Part shown: piece by piece, positions 41,633 to 51,039 of the stretch
How the letters are laid out: each line of letters begins with the position of its first letter
How positions within the stretch are numbered: the first letter of the stretch is position 1
DNA from: an uncultured Nitrospira sp.
GTDB lineage: Bacteria > Nitrospirota > Nitrospiria > Nitrospirales > Nitrospiraceae
Reading direction: 5' to 3'
Assembly: GCA_902500785.1 (NCBI GenBank)
Contig: CABVRW010000009.1
Coordinates: 1 to 64,000, forward strand
DNA: 64,000 bases
Position numbers and translations under genes: made by a program
Notes under the pieces: model-generated
Database searches by the model: none
Told to the model about the DNA's origin: nothing
The model's input: only the letters and a program-made list of their open reading frames with translations

Positions 41633-42535
41633 TTAAGCTTTTCCCGCTAGCTGTTTGGCGGCGGCTTTGCGTTCCTTGTCCTTTGCGGCCAGTTCCGCCA
41701 AGAGTTGTTTCGCCGGTTCGCTGATGTACTCTTTGTAAGCAAACCGTTCGGTTGGCTTTTCGGAGTCACGCATTTCTTGAAGGCCTTCCATGCTGTTCTT
41801 GCCGATTTCAAGAATGCACGGGGTGTACAGCTGGATATATGTTGGTCCGATTTCACGCGCGATCAAGACCGAATTCCGGATCACCTTTTCCACGAGAGAA
41901 GGCTTGCTCACCGTGCAGTTGACCACATAGTGACAGCCGGACTCTCGAGCAATTTCAGGTAAGCGGACCTTGTCGAACAGTTTTCCGACCGGAGCCATCT
42001 TGGCAACAAATCCCTTTTGCATCAGGCCGCTCTCCTGGCCGCCTGTATTGGCATACAGTTCATTGTCGAAACAAATGGTGGTGAACTTCTCCTGGCGAAA
42101 CCAGGCTTGCAGAGTCATGTCCAAGCCGATATCGACCGTCGCTCCATCGCCCGCTAAAACGACCACGTCTTTCACGCGGTCAGGGAATCGCACACTCAGG
42201 GCTCGCTTCAGTCCTGACGCGATTGCGTTTTGATTGCCAAACAGGGAGTGAATGTTGTGCACGGCGACCATCGGGAATACAAGGCTGGTACAGCCTGTTG
42301 ATCCAACCATGACTGTGTCTTCCGGATTCGGAAGGGAGGCGAGGATATAACGAAAGGCCATTGATTCCGGGCAGCCGGCGCACAAAGAATGCTGCTCGAT
42401 CAGTTCCTTGGAGGTTCCAATATCTTTCCAGCCGCGATCCTCTTTCCCGTAGGTCGCGCTTTGAACGAGATCCTGATAATCCGACGGCATGATGTCATAT
42501 AGATCCGGAGAAATTTTGATTCGCTCCTTGCTCAT
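41633..42535 (-). CDS. beta (TPP-binding) subunit of 2-oxoacid:ferredoxin oxidoreductase
   Basis: 300 residues. The thiamine-pyrophosphate motif is GDGATVDIGLDMTLQ with downstream FDNELYANTGGQ. Cys residues in HSLCAGCPESM bind a 4Fe-4S cluster proximal to TPP. It carries out reversible oxidative decarboxylation of a 2-oxoacid together with the alpha subunit. Whether the substrate is pyruvate or 2-oxoglutarate cannot be told from this subunit alone. Confidence 0.9.
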   Translation of the reverse strand: MSKERIKISPDLYDIMPSDYQDLVQSATYGKEDRGWKDIGTSKELIEQHSLCAGCPESMAFRYILASLPNPEDTVMVGSTGCTSLVFPMVAVHNIHSLFGNQNAIASGLKRALSVRFPDRVKDVVVLAGDGATVDIGLDMTLQAWFRQEKFTTICFDNELYANTGGQESGLMQKGFVAKMAPVGKLFDKVRLPEIARESGCHYVVNCTVSKPSLVEKVIRNSVLIAREIGPTYIQLYTPCILEIGKNSMEGLQEMRDSEKPTERFAYKEYISEPAKQLLAELAAKDKERKAAAKQLAGKA

Positions 42536-42602
42536 GTATGCCTCCTCAAGGCTTGTCGCTCGCGTAGTTGATGGCTTATGGACGGTTATTTAACGGCTAT
42601 TC

Positions 42603-43814
42603 TCAGCTACCTCTCCCAGCAAGTGATTCGGATCGGAGGCCGAGGGCTGTCTTGATCTCTGAGACGATGATTTCCGGTGGCATAGTCATTCCACCACACA
42701 CGTGAGGGCCAGCATGTACGCGCTCGCTGTTTGGAATGGTGGCTTTGATTTCCTTCGCGAGCCATCCCGTCACATTAAACTCTGGCACAAAGATGTGTCT
42801 GGCATTCTTGGTGGCCTCACGAATTTCCTCTCCGGGCCAGGGGCGTAGTGACTTCACTTTCACTAATCCACAACGCACGCCTTCATCTTCAAGCAAGCGG
42901 ATGGCTTCTCGTCCCTGAGAGACCGCAGTGCCTGAGGCAACAATCACCACCTCTGCATCGGTGTTCTCCGTTTCGATCAAGCCATTGATCCACTTGATCG
43001 TGTGTTTGCGCGATCGTTCCACCGCTGCCCAAATTTCCTGTTGCCAAGAGGCGTGGGTGGCATAGCTGATGTAGTTGCTCTTCATAATGAAGGGGTCGCG
43101 CATCATTCGGACAGGCGGACATTCCATGTCCATGCAGGGCACAGGTGAGCGGTAGGGATCGTAAGGGGGCAGGCACATATCGGCTGGGGTGAGGTTAACG
43201 ACGTCTTTTGTATGGGTCACAAAGAAACCGTCGCAGCATAATGCCAACGGCAAATGCACTTCTGGCTCTTCCGACACCATGAAGCCCTTGAGGATCCAAT
43301 CGAAAAAGTCTTGCGCCGTTTCTGCGTGCCAAACGAGCATGCCTGTATTCAACAGGTAAGAAATCTCAATGGTATCAGGCTGAATTGACAGCGGGGAGTT
43401 GATGCCACGACACGTGACGATCATTTGAATCGGCAGGCGTGCGCCAGCCCACATGGGAAAGTTTTCCATGGCGCGCATCGTGCCAGGGCCTGCGGTTGTG
43501 GTGAAGACTCGTGCTCCACCAAAGGCAGCACCGGCACACTGGGACATAACGGCAAACTCGCTCTCGCCGCGAAAATAATCACCGATGTAGCCTTCAGCGA
43601 ACAATTCTCCGATGAGGGCTGCCGCTTCACTCTGGGGCGTGATGGGGTAAGCGATCATCACGTCACAGCTCGCGCGCCGCAAGGCTTCCTTAATGACCTC
43701 GCTGCCGGTATAAAAGGATGGATTGCGAGGGGCCTCGTTCATCATCTTCCACGCATCTGTATAGGTCTGGCCCTTTTTATTTTGTGTCCCGATGTGGGAT
43801 TTTATTTCAGCCAT
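42603..43814 (-). CDS. alpha subunit of 2-oxoacid:ferredoxin oxidoreductase
   Basis: 403 residues with the pyrimidine-binding fold of transketolase-like enzymes. Signatures are GSEVIKEALRRASCDVMIAYPITPQSEA (in parts: CDVMIAYPITPQSEA) near the N-terminus, SEFAVMSQCAGAAFGGARVFTTTAGPG (here FTTTAGPG) and EVVIVASGTAVSQGREA in the C-terminal domain. In Hydrogenobacter-type five-subunit enzymes this is the alpha chain. It lies between the 211-residue extra subunit and the beta chain. Confidence 0.9.
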   Translation of the reverse strand: MAEIKSHIGTQNKKGQTYTDAWKMMNEAPRNPSFYTGSEVIKEALRRASCDVMIAYPITPQSEAAALIGELFAEGYIGDYFRGESEFAVMSQCAGAAFGGARVFTTTAGPGTMRAMENFPMWAGARLPIQMIVTCRGINSPLSIQPDTIEISYLLNTGMLVWHAETAQDFFDWILKGFMVSEEPEVHLPLALCCDGFFVTHTKDVVNLTPADMCLPPYDPYRSPVPCMDMECPPVRMMRDPFIMKSNYISYATHASWQQEIWAAVERSRKHTIKWINGLIETENTDAEVVIVASGTAVSQGREAIRLLEDEGVRCGLVKVKSLRPWPGEEIREATKNARHIFVPEFNVTGWLAKEIKATIPNSERVHAGPHVCGGMTMPPEIIVSEIKTALGLRSESLAGRGS

Positions 43815-43856
43815 GGACTCGGCCTCCTTTTATTCGTTAGAAGTGCTTCAAGCTAT

Positions 43857-44492
43857 CTAGTTTGAAGCACTGGTCTTGGCTGTTGTCAGCCGTGGTTTAA
43901 CCGTGCCTTTGAGTTTGCGGATCCACTCCCCTAATTTCAGGATCTTCTCTACGGAGGCATCTCTAAAGGAGAGCATGGCATCTTCATGCCCTGCCTGCGC
44001 ACACATCGCGACTGTATAGCATGATGTCCCGCCGCGGATGATCTTGAGTGACAAGTTCGCCTGGTGGCAGTGTACTCCGATGAACATGCAGCAGTCGATC
44101 TTGTTGTGCCAGATAGTCAGGTTCGGGTGGTTGGGGTTAATTTCTACTTCAGGATTAATCTTCGGATATTTGGGGCGATAGTCCGGCATCGGAATCAACA
44201 TTGGCTTTTGCCCGGGCTGAACACATTCTTTCAAAATGTCATACAATTTTCTGACGGCGGCGGCCTTCTTGGCGGCTTTTTCGTTCCAGGCCCATAAAAC
44301 TAAGGGGCCAGGGAAAATGGTCGGGACCTGCGCCATCAAGAATTGGCGTGCCGCTTCTTCGTAAGCTTTCTCTTCGGGAACGATTACGCCGTTGATATGG
44401 GCCTCGCCTGGATTGGGGAGATAAATTCCCATGGAGGCTGCTGCCGGTGGCAGGAAGTGCTCTGGGCCTGGTAACACGCGATACTGAGTCAT
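43857..44492 (-). CDS. extra (epsilon-type) subunit of five-subunit 2-oxoacid:ferredoxin oxidoreductase
   Basis: 211 residues, first gene of the operon. I recognise it by position and by its HxC-rich middle segment (WHNKIDCCMFIGVHCHQANLSL, in parts: IDCCMFIGVHCHQ), which suggests metal or cluster binding. It is the kind of additional small subunit seen in five-gene por/for operons of Hydrogenobacter and Nitrospira. The rest is Pro-rich and helical. I cannot assign it to pyruvate versus 2-oxoglutarate enzyme from sequence alone. A consensus promoter lies about 210 bp upstream. Confidence 0.72.
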   Translation of the reverse strand: MTQYRVLPGPEHFLPPAAASMGIYLPNPGEAHINGVIVPEEKAYEEAARQFLMAQVPTIFPGPLVLWAWNEKAAKKAAAVRKLYDILKECVQPGQKPMLIPMPDYRPKYPKINPEVEINPNHPNLTIWHNKIDCCMFIGVHCHQANLSLKIIRGGTSCYTVAMCAQAGHEDAMLSFRDASVEKILKLGEWIRKLKGTVKPRLTTAKTSASN

Positions 44493-44700
44493 TCAAACCT
44501 GCTCTCTTTTTGGGGTTAACAACTTGGAGAAGGGACACCCTCGATTAAAGCGTGAGGTCAAACCACTCTATGCTTTCTCGATGTTTCTCTGCAACACGGC
44601 AGAAGGCCCACTGTGGGGAAATTTAGGGCCAGCACCCGAGAAGGCTGTTAGGCCTTTTGAACTAGAGCACTCCGGCCTTCGCAAACGGTGCTAAGTGCGC
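44493..44700. other. 5' leader of the oxidoreductase operon
   Basis: About 200 bases with no gene, between the promoter -10 at 44701 and the first ORF. It contains several short GC-rich inverted segments. It would be a long untranslated leader that could host post-transcriptional control. No known riboswitch fold is recognised by eye. Confidence 0.4.
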
Positions 44701-44730
44701 ATTATAGGTGGCAATCTTTCGGGTTGTCAA
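44701..44730 (-). promoter_or_regulatory. consensus sigma-70 promoter for the oxidoreductase operon
   Basis: On the minus strand TTGACA (44725-44730), 18 bases, TATAAT (44701-44706): both hexamers are exact consensus. It faces the first gene of the five-gene operon, with start expected near 44694. Confidence 0.8.
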
Positions 44731-44836
44731 TCTGATGAACTGCAGGAGATGCAGGGCGACCTTGCCCCGGCCTGGATGCGCCGCGTTTTTACCATGCGAG
44801 CCCTGAGGTGGTCGATCTTAGTCCTGTACGGCGAAG

Positions 44837-45124
44837 CTAGGTGTGAGGTGGCAATGCGGGAAGCACGCGTTGGAATGGGTGGACTTCCACGCGTTCGAAA
44901 ACTCCGTACACTGTGTAAGGGTCTTCTTGGGCGATCCGCTGAGCTTCTTCGAGCGAATCTGCCTCTATGACGATTAGGCTACCAGACTGGTCGGTGAACG
45001 GGCCAGCCAAGAGAACTCGCCCTCGGCGGTTTAACGGCTCTAGCCCGGCGAGGTGAGCGGGCCGATGAATCTTGCGTTTTGCCTGGCCGTCAGGCCCATC
45101 AAAGCCAAGAATGACAAATGTCAT
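44837..45124 (-). CDS. YciI-family protein
   Basis: 95 residues, typical YciI size. The fold is a ferredoxin-like dimer; the segment RPAHLAGLEPLNRRGRVLLAGPF matches the family core (shown as AHLAGL and LLAGPF), followed by ADSLEEAQRIAQEDPYTVYGVFE (QRIAQEDPY). The active-site His-Asp pair of the family is plausible but its role is not known. It follows the DUF2203 gene on the same strand, 20 bp apart, and lies upstream of the oxidoreductase promoter. Confidence 0.85.
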   Translation of the reverse strand: MTFVILGFDGPDGQAKRKIHRPAHLAGLEPLNRRGRVLLAGPFTDQSGSLIVIEADSLEEAQRIAQEDPYTVYGVFERVEVHPFQRVLPALPPHT

Positions 45125-45144
45125 AGAGATTCCTGGGCCCTTTG

Positions 45145-45558
45145 TTAAGGAGCGGTTCCCTCAAGAGGCTGGCGGTCTTTATATCCGCAGGAGGTCTCGT
45201 GCCACCATAGAATCTCGTCTTCGCCAAACTTCCAGCACAGATATACGATGCGGTCTTCGAACTTATAGGGGAAATCACACAGCCCTAAATCGACGTCTTT
45301 GATGACCACGCCAAGCTCGTGAATTGCCTGCAAGCTTCCGCTGATCTCGTGGAGGGCTCGAATGTAGAGGGCACCTACGGGGCTTCCGCCGCCCGATGCC
45401 GCCTGCGCACTGGCTTTGCTCACCTCTTCCTTAGTACTCGCGATAACGGTTTTAGCTCGACGTATCGCGGCAAACCGTTGGTTGAGTTGAGGCAGTAGTT
45501 CGTTGGCTTCTGCCAGGGTGAAGATGCGATCGGGTGTGTCGTGGTCTGATTTTGCCAT
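45145..45558 (-). CDS. DUF2203-family protein
   Basis: 137 residues. DUF2203 signatures are FTLAEANELLPQL at the N-terminus, then a helical middle, then the C-terminal block KDVDLGLCDFPYKFEDRIVYLCWKFGE, ending in LWWHETSCGYKDRQPL (parts shown: LGLCDFPYKF, WWHETSCGYKDR). The Cys/His near the end may bind metal. The function of the family is unknown. It precedes and is probably co-transcribed with the YciI-type gene. Confidence 0.85.
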   Translation of the reverse strand: MAKSDHDTPDRIFTLAEANELLPQLNQRFAAIRRAKTVIASTKEEVSKASAQAASGGGSPVGALYIRALHEISGSLQAIHELGVVIKDVDLGLCDFPYKFEDRIVYLCWKFGEDEILWWHETSCGYKDRQPLEGTAP

Positions 45559-45592
45559 AAATATTTGCCCGGCCGATCTTTAACATATCAGT

Positions 45593-45611
45593 CCTTGGGC
45601 TGCAACCAAGG
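45593..45611. promoter_or_regulatory. inverted repeat upstream of the DUF2203 gene
   Basis: CCTTGG, 7-base spacer, CCAAGG. It lies about 35-50 bp upstream of the DUF2203 start and is a candidate operator. No regulator is assigned. Confidence 0.35.
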
Positions 45612-45741
45612 CTATGCTCCACCGAAAAATGGCTTGCTTGGTGACTGAAGATGACTGGTAATCGGTTTGTTATCCGTTTGAGTGATAGCGGGTAAGGGTT
45701 TGAGCTGTAGTGCGTGAGACTACTGATCGGGCTTTAATTTG

Positions 45742-45770
45742 TTGACAATGTTCCGGCTCGGCGCTAGAAT
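45742..45770 (+). promoter_or_regulatory. sigma-70 promoter for rho
   Basis: TTGACA (45742-45747), a 17-base spacer, TAGAAT (45765-45770). It gives rho a leader of roughly 300 nt, long enough for autogenous control. Confidence 0.65.
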
Positions 45771-45929
45771 TCAATCAACTTCGCGATTCTCATAAATAGC
45801 TTTACCTTCTGTGCATCGGCTTCCGAGACCCATCTCAAGCATAAATTCCCAGAGCAGTGCAATATCGGTCTCGCAATAGTGGGTTATTTTCATTTCCGCG
45901 AAATCTAAATCGTCAACGCCTTCATCGAA
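45771..45929 (-). pseudogene. possible gene remnant in the rho leader
   Basis: A 52-codon open stretch on the minus strand between two stop codons. Its translation looks like real protein (AEMKITHYCETDIALLWEFM, then GLGSRC). The motif YCETDIALL resembles the C-terminal part of DnaQ/PolB-type 3'-5' exonucleases. No start or upstream domain is present. It underlies the rho leader, so it may simply be the relic of a lost gene. Low confidence. Confidence 0.3.
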
Positions 45930-46080
45930 CTATCCTGCCGAAGACAACCAGCAGGTTGACACCTAGACAATCATTTCTGTGAATTCGTTCATGACCACTC
46001 AATCGTTTTTCTCATTTTGGGGAGCTGTCGGGTTGAGAGCCCGATAGGGAAGAGGTATGACACAGGTTAAAGGGGAAGTG

Positions 46081-47328
46081 ATGCATCTCGCGGAGCTCAA
46101 ACAGAAGTCGATTGCCGACTTGAATGAGGTGGCGCGGGACCTGAAGATCGAGGGTGCGGCGAACCTGCGCAAGCAGGAGCTCATTTTTGCCATTCTGCAG
46201 GCTCAGACCGAGAAAAACGGTGTTGTGTTTGGCGAAGGAGTGCTCGAGACATTGCCGGATGGCTTTGGATTCCTACGTGCACCTGACTCTAACTACCTTC
46301 CGGGACCTGACGATATCTATATCTCCCCGTCACAGATTCGCCGATTTAATCTCAGGACAGGCGATATTGTGTCGGGGCAAATACGTCCACCGAAAGAGAG
46401 CGAGCGCTATTTTGCCTTGCTCAAGGTGGAAAAGGTCAATTATGAGGATCCGGAAGTCGCGCGCGACAAGATCCTCTTCGACAACCTGACGCCGCTCTAT
46501 CCCGAAGAGCGATTGAATCTCGAATTCGATCGCGAGGAGTACTGCACGCGGGTGATGGACCTCACGACGCCGATCGGTAAGGGACAGCGGGGCCTGATCG
46601 TTGCCGCTCCCCGGACGGGCAAAACCATGCTCCTGCAGGCGATCGCTCGTGCCATCCTGAAGAATCATAAGGAAGTCACCTTGATCGTGCTCTTGATTGA
46701 TGAGCGGCCGGAAGAGGTGACGGATTGGCAGCGACAGGTGAAAGCGGAAGTGATCAGCTCCACCTTTGACGAGCCGGCCCAGCGGCATGCGCAGGTGGCG
46801 GAAATGGTGTTGGAAAAAGCGAAGCGGCTGGTCGAACACAAGAAGGATGTGGTGATTCTCCTCGATAGCATCACTCGGTTGGCGAGGGCCTACAACACGA
46901 TCGCGCCTCCCAGCGGGAAGGTCCTCTCTGGCGGTCTGGATTCCAACGCTCTGCAGCGTCCGAAGCGATTCTTTGGCGCCGCTCGGAACATTGAGAACGG
47001 CGGGAGTTTGACGATCATGGCGACCGCACTGATCGATACCGGCAGTCGCATGGACGATGTGATCTTCGAAGAATTCAAAGGAACGGGTAATATGGAAGTG
47101 CATTTGGATCGTCGCTTGGCCGACAAGCGCCTGTTCCCGGCGATCGATATCAGTCAGTCCGGGACCCGCAAGGAAGAGTTGCTGGTCGACCGCGACCGCT
47201 TGAACAAGATGTGGATTCTGCGAAAGGTCCTGAGCCCATTGGGAACGATGGAAGCCATGGAGTTCTTGATGGACAAAATCGGCGGGACCAAGACCAATCA
47301 GGAATTTTTGCAATCCATGAATCGCTAG
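46081..47328 (+). CDS. rho: transcription termination factor Rho
   Basis: 415 residues from the ATG at 46081, chosen because Rho proteins begin with this M-(H/N)-L-x-E-L-K segment; an in-frame ATG 24 nt upstream is open. The N-terminal helix bundle and cold-shock RNA-binding domain run to about 130 ([25 protein letters not shown]). The ATPase domain has Walker A APRTGKT and Walker [17 protein letters not shown], then the Q-loop/R-loop region ([20 protein letters not shown]). Hexameric RNA helicase that ends transcription. First gene of a long operon into his. Confidence 0.97.
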   Translation: MHLAELKQKSIADLNEVARDLKIEGAANLRKQELIFAILQAQTEKNGVVFGEGVLETLPDGFGFLRAPDSNYLPGPDDIYISPSQIRRFNLRTGDIVSGQIRPPKESERYFALLKVEKVNYEDPEVARDKILFDNLTPLYPEERLNLEFDREEYCTRVMDLTTPIGKGQRGLIVAAPRTGKTMLLQAIARAILKNHKEVTLIVLLIDERPEEVTDWQRQVKAEVISSTFDEPAQRHAQVAEMVLEKAKRLVEHKKDVVILLDSITRLARAYNTIAPPSGKVLSGGLDSNALQRPKRFFGAARNIENGGSLTIMATALIDTGSRMDDVIFEEFKGTGNMEVHLDRRLADKRLFPAIDISQSGTRKEELLVDRDRLNKMWILRKVLSPLGTMEAMEFLMDKIGGTKTNQEFLQSMNR

Positions 47329-47429
47329 GCCCCCGCTTGCCAGTGCGGGTCAGTCCAGTGTAAAGTCGTGCACCCTGGCGAGCAGGACACAGGGCGAGTT
47401 AATGAATCAAGGGCAGTAGAGGAGCACGT

Positions 47430-47636
47430 ATGCAAAAGGGAATCCATCCAGTCTACCGTGAAGCGACTGTGCATTGTGCTTGCGGGAACACGTTCAAGAC
47501 GCGATCCACCATTGGAAACATCAAGGTCGACATCTGTGCCGGCTGTCATCCCTTCTTTACGGGAACTCAAAAAATCGTCGATACGGAAGGGCGTGTCGAA
47601 CGGTTTAAGAAGAAGTACGCCAAAAAAGATAAGTAG
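47430..47636 (+). CDS. rpmE: 50S ribosomal protein L31
   Basis: 68 residues. The start MQKGIHPVY is characteristic. It is the zinc-binding type: paired Cys in HCACGNTF and [12 protein letters not shown]. The C-terminus is basic (KKKYAKKDK). It lies about 100 bp after rho and is followed by an intrinsic terminator. Confidence 0.97.
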   Translation: MQKGIHPVYREATVHCACGNTFKTRSTIGNIKVDICAGCHPFFTGTQKIVDTEGRVERFKKKYAKKDK

Positions 47637-47657
47637 GCCTCAGTCAGGACATCATGG

Positions 47658-47696
47658 AGACCCTGCTTCCTTTTGGGGCAGGGTCTTTTGTTTTTT
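47658..47696 (+). terminator. intrinsic terminator after rpmE
   Basis: A 9-bp stem (AGACCCTGC/GCAGGGTCT) with an 11-base loop, then TTTTGTTTTTT. It probably ends or attenuates the rho-rpmE transcript before prfA. Confidence 0.85.
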
Positions 47697-47732
47697 GGGG
47701 GTACAGCGGGCTACGGCCGGAATGGGCGGGAC

Positions 47733-48815
47733 ATGGAAGATGGGCTGATCAAGAAGTGGGAAGGAATGGCCGCGCGCTACCAAGAGTTGACCAATCAGCT
47801 GATGGACCCGTCCATCCTCACTCAACCGGGCATGATTCACAAGCTGAACAAGGAACGAACAGAATTAGAGGAGCCGGCGCTCCAATTTGTCGCGTATTGC
47901 GAGGCGAAGAAGCAGCTGGATGAGGTGTCCGCCATGCTCCAAGACGCCTCTACGGGGACGGACATGAAACAGCTGTTTGCAGAGGAGAGCAGCCATTTGA
48001 AGCAACAGGTGCTTGATCTCGAAAGTCGCGCCAAGGACTTTCTCACTCCGAAGGATCCTCGCGATGAGAAGAACATGTTTCTGGAAATTCGGGCTGGGAC
48101 GGGTGGGGATGAAGCCGCGCTGTTTGCCGGAGATCTCTTCCGTATGTACCTCAAGTACGCTGAGCGCAATCGGCTCCGTCTGGAAGTGGTCGATGCGTCC
48201 GAGACGGGAATCGGTGGGTACCGGGAAGTGATTGCTCTGTTGGAAGGAAAGGGGGCGTACGGTCGTCTTCGTTATGAGAGCGGCGTGCACCGTGTGCAGC
48301 GTGTTCCTACCACGGAAGCCAGTGGAAGAATCCACACCTCGACGGTGACGGTCGCGGTGATGCCGGAGGTGGATGAGGTCGAGGTTCACATTGACCCCAA
48401 GGATTTGCGTATCGACACATTTTGTTCGTCGGGCGCTGGGGGACAGAGCGTCAATACGACCTATTCAGCGGTGCGTATTACACATATTCCGACCGGCGTG
48501 GTCGTCAGCTGTCAGGATGAGCGTTCGCAGCTGAAGAATCGCACGAAAGCCATGCGGACCTTACGGGCGCGTATTGTCGAAGCCGAACGGGAAAGACAGG
48601 ATGCCGAAATTGCACAACACCGGAAAGCGCAGGTTGGCACAGGCGATCGAAGCGAAAAGATCCGCACCTACAATTTCCCCCAAAACCGTGTGACCGATCA
48701 TCGCATTGGTTTGACGGTGCACAAGTTGGATCAGGTGTTGGCCGGGGACCTCGAAGAAATCGTTCAGGCGCTACGCGCCCATTATGAACACTTGGCCACC
48801 CTGGAAGCCAGATGA
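47733..48815 (+). CDS. prfA: peptide chain release factor 1
   Basis: 360 residues. The GGQ motif is [16 protein letters not shown], whose Gln is methylated by PrmC, encoded next. The codon-recognition element is [14 protein letters not shown] (P-x-T form, UAA/UAG). [17 protein letters not shown] is the class signature. The start at 47733 (MEDGLIKKW) is chosen from family length; an upstream in-frame start at 47673 would lie within the terminator region. The stop overlaps prmC as ATGA. Confidence 0.96.
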   Translation: MEDGLIKKWEGMAARYQELTNQLMDPSILTQPGMIHKLNKERTELEEPALQFVAYCEAKKQLDEVSAMLQDASTGTDMKQLFAEESSHLKQQVLDLESRAKDFLTPKDPRDEKNMFLEIRAGTGGDEAALFAGDLFRMYLKYAERNRLRLEVVDASETGIGGYREVIALLEGKGAYGRLRYESGVHRVQRVPTTEASGRIHTSTVTVAVMPEVDEVEVHIDPKDLRIDTFCSSGAGGQSVNTTYSAVRITHIPTGVVVSCQDERSQLKNRTKAMRTLRARIVEAERERQDAEIAQHRKAQVGTGDRSEKIRTYNFPQNRVTDHRIGLTVHKLDQVLAGDLEEIVQALRAHYEHLATLEAR

Positions 48816-49777
48816 GCACGCAGCATCTCGGCATGGTCGCCTCTCCCGTTTATACCATCCGCCTGTTGCTGGCTGAAGCCGAACGTAGCCTGAAGGCGGC
48901 CGGCATCGATCAGGCGGCCTTGGAAGCGGCCTGGTTGCTGGAGCATGTCCTGCATTTGTCGCCACTCATGCAGCGTGTGAATGCCGAGCGAGGGGTGCCG
49001 GCCGTGGAATGTGCGAGCGTGCAGACGCTGGTCGCACGGCGAGCCACCCGTGAGCCGCTGCAGTATCTGCTGGGAACACAGGAATTTTGCGGGCAGGAGT
49101 TCGGTGTCACGCCGTCTGTTCTCATTCCGCGTCCGGAGAGTGCGTTATTGGTGCAAGAGACGATTCGTCGGTGCCGGCAGAATCCCGCAGCCATAGTGGT
49201 GGACGTGGGGACCGGTTCCGGTTGTTTGGCCGTATCTGTGGCGTCGATTCTGCCTCAAGCGCGAGTGCTGGCGATCGACGTCTCTTCCGACGCATTGGCC
49301 GTAGCGCGAGCGAATCTGGCACAACATGGGCTTGCGGCACGAATTGAATGTGTGCGCGGGGATCTCCTAGCCCCGCTTGGTATGTATGCGTGGGAGAGTC
49401 AGGTGGACGTGATTCTCTCCAATCCTCCGTATATCGCCGAGCTCGATCTGCTGACACTCCAGCCGGAAGTTCGATGCTTCGAGCCGCGCGTGGCATTGGC
49501 AGGAGGTCATGATGGGATGGATGTGCATCGTCGGCTCTTGCAGCAAGCTCCGACCTATTTGAAAGCAGGGGGGGTGCTGCTGATGGAAGTCGGCTTCGGC
49601 CAAGCCGCGTCGGTGTGCCGCCAGGCCGAGGCAAGCCGGTGGTTTCGCACGTATGATGTTCTGCGGGATGAAGGTGGGATTGACCGTGTCGTCTGTTTCG
49701 AAAAAACGGAGGGTCCGCAGACTCCTCAGAACGATCACACACACATGCCTTCGGTGACGAGCGGGTCGTCCTCCTAA
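48812..49777 (+). CDS. prmC: release-factor glutamine methyltransferase
   Basis: 321 residues. An N-terminal helical substrate-binding domain precedes the methyltransferase fold: [17 protein letters not shown] for SAM, then the catalytic [24 protein letters not shown] is the conserved interdomain segment (R-P-E). It N5-methylates the Gln of the GGQ motif in RF1/RF2. The start overlaps the prfA stop by 4 bp. The C-terminal ~25 residues after the core are Thr/Ser-rich and not conserved-looking. Confidence 0.95.
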   Translation: MSTQHLGMVASPVYTIRLLLAEAERSLKAAGIDQAALEAAWLLEHVLHLSPLMQRVNAERGVPAVECASVQTLVARRATREPLQYLLGTQEFCGQEFGVTPSVLIPRPESALLVQETIRRCRQNPAAIVVDVGTGSGCLAVSVASILPQARVLAIDVSSDALAVARANLAQHGLAARIECVRGDLLAPLGMYAWESQVDVILSNPPYIAELDLLTLQPEVRCFEPRVALAGGHDGMDVHRRLLQQAPTYLKAGGVLLMEVGFGQAASVCRQAEASRWFRTYDVLRDEGGIDRVVCFEKTEGPQTPQNDHTHMPSVTSGSSS

Positions 49778-49782
49778 CTCCG

Positions 49783-51039
49783 ATGGACCAAATCATTATC
49801 CAAGGCGGCAGGCGGCTCCAAGGAGAAGTCCGCACCAGTGGTGCGAAGAATGCCGCGTTGCCGATTCTCGCGGCGACCATTCTCGGCGGCGGCGAGTGCG
49901 TGCTGTCGAACATGCCTCGTGTTGTCGACGTACTGACGATGGGAAAGCTGCTCGGCATGTTGGGGATCGCCGTCGCTCAGGAGGGTGATCACATGGTGGT
50001 GCAGGCCCAGACGCTTGCTTCGACTGAAGCCCCCTACGATCTTGTTCGTACCATGCGGGCGTCGGTCTTGGTGCTGGGACCTCTCGTGGCTCGTTTGGGT
50101 GAGGCGAAGGTATCGCTTCCAGGTGGCTGCGCCATTGGGTCCCGACCGGTCAATTTCCACTTGGCGGGGCTAGAAAAAATGGGTGCGACGGTCGAAATCG
50201 AACACGGCTATATCAAGGCGACCGCGCGTCGGTTGAGAGGCAGCCGTATTTACTTCGATACGCCCAGCGTGACAGGCACCGAAAATCTTATGATGGCAGC
50301 CGTGCTCGCCGACGGTACCACGGTGCTGGAAAATGCGGCGAAAGAACCGGAGATTACCGACTTGGCCGCGTTTCTTGTGAAACGTGGCGCCCGTATCGCC
50401 GGAGCGGGAACAGACATGATTACCATCGAGGGTGTGACAGAGCTGCACGGCGCGGATCATGAGGTCATTCCAGATCGGATTGAGGCAGGCACCTACCTTG
50501 TGGCCGGAGCCATCACCGGTGGCGAGGTGGTGGTCGATCGCTGTCGCCCGGAGCACATGGAGCCCTTGTTGATGAAGCTGCGCGAAAGCGGCGTGGAGCT
50601 GATCGAGGAGAAGGAACGGGTCCGTCTCAAGGTCACCGGGCGCTTGAAGGGGACGAACGTCCGCACCAGCCCGCATCCTGGTTTCCCCACTGATATGCAG
50701 GCTCAGTTTGTGGCGCTGATGGCGGTGGCCGAAGGGACCAGCGTCGTCACGGAGACGATCTTCGAAAGCCGGTTCATGCATGTGGAAGAGTTGTGTCGCA
50801 TGGGCGCGGATATTCGGGTCGAAGGCAATCGGGTGGTCATCACGGGAAAAGAGGGGCTGACGGGCGCGCCCGTCATGGCCTCCGACCTGCGGGCCAGTGC
50901 CGGACTCATCGTGGCGGGACTCGCCGCCGAAGGCACGACGGAAGTCTCGCGGGTCTACCACCTCGATCGAGGCTACGAACGTCTTGAGGAGAAGTTCAGA
51001 GCATTGGGTGCCAGCGTGGAGCGGAGAAAGGGGAAGTGA
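49783..51039 (+). CDS. murA: UDP-N-acetylglucosamine 1-carboxyvinyltransferase
   Basis: 418 residues, family length. MurA transfers enolpyruvyl from PEP to UDP-GlcNAc, the first committed step in peptidoglycan synthesis. Signatures are [27 protein letters not shown], and the active-site Cys in [12 protein letters not shown] (fosfomycin target). [16 protein letters not shown] and [10 protein letters not shown] are the later conserved segments. It lies 5 bp after prmC and its stop overlaps the hisG GTG start (GTGA). Confidence 0.97.
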   Translation: MDQIIIQGGRRLQGEVRTSGAKNAALPILAATILGGGECVLSNMPRVVDVLTMGKLLGMLGIAVAQEGDHMVVQAQTLASTEAPYDLVRTMRASVLVLGPLVARLGEAKVSLPGGCAIGSRPVNFHLAGLEKMGATVEIEHGYIKATARRLRGSRIYFDTPSVTGTENLMMAAVLADGTTVLENAAKEPEITDLAAFLVKRGARIAGAGTDMITIEGVTELHGADHEVIPDRIEAGTYLVAGAITGGEVVVDRCRPEHMEPLLMKLRESGVELIEEKERVRLKVTGRLKGTNVRTSPHPGFPTDMQAQFVALMAVAEGTSVVTETIFESRFMHVEELCRMGADIRVEGNRVVITGKEGLTGAPVMASDLRASAGLIVAGLAAEGTTEVSRVYHLDRGYERLEEKFRALGASVERRKGK

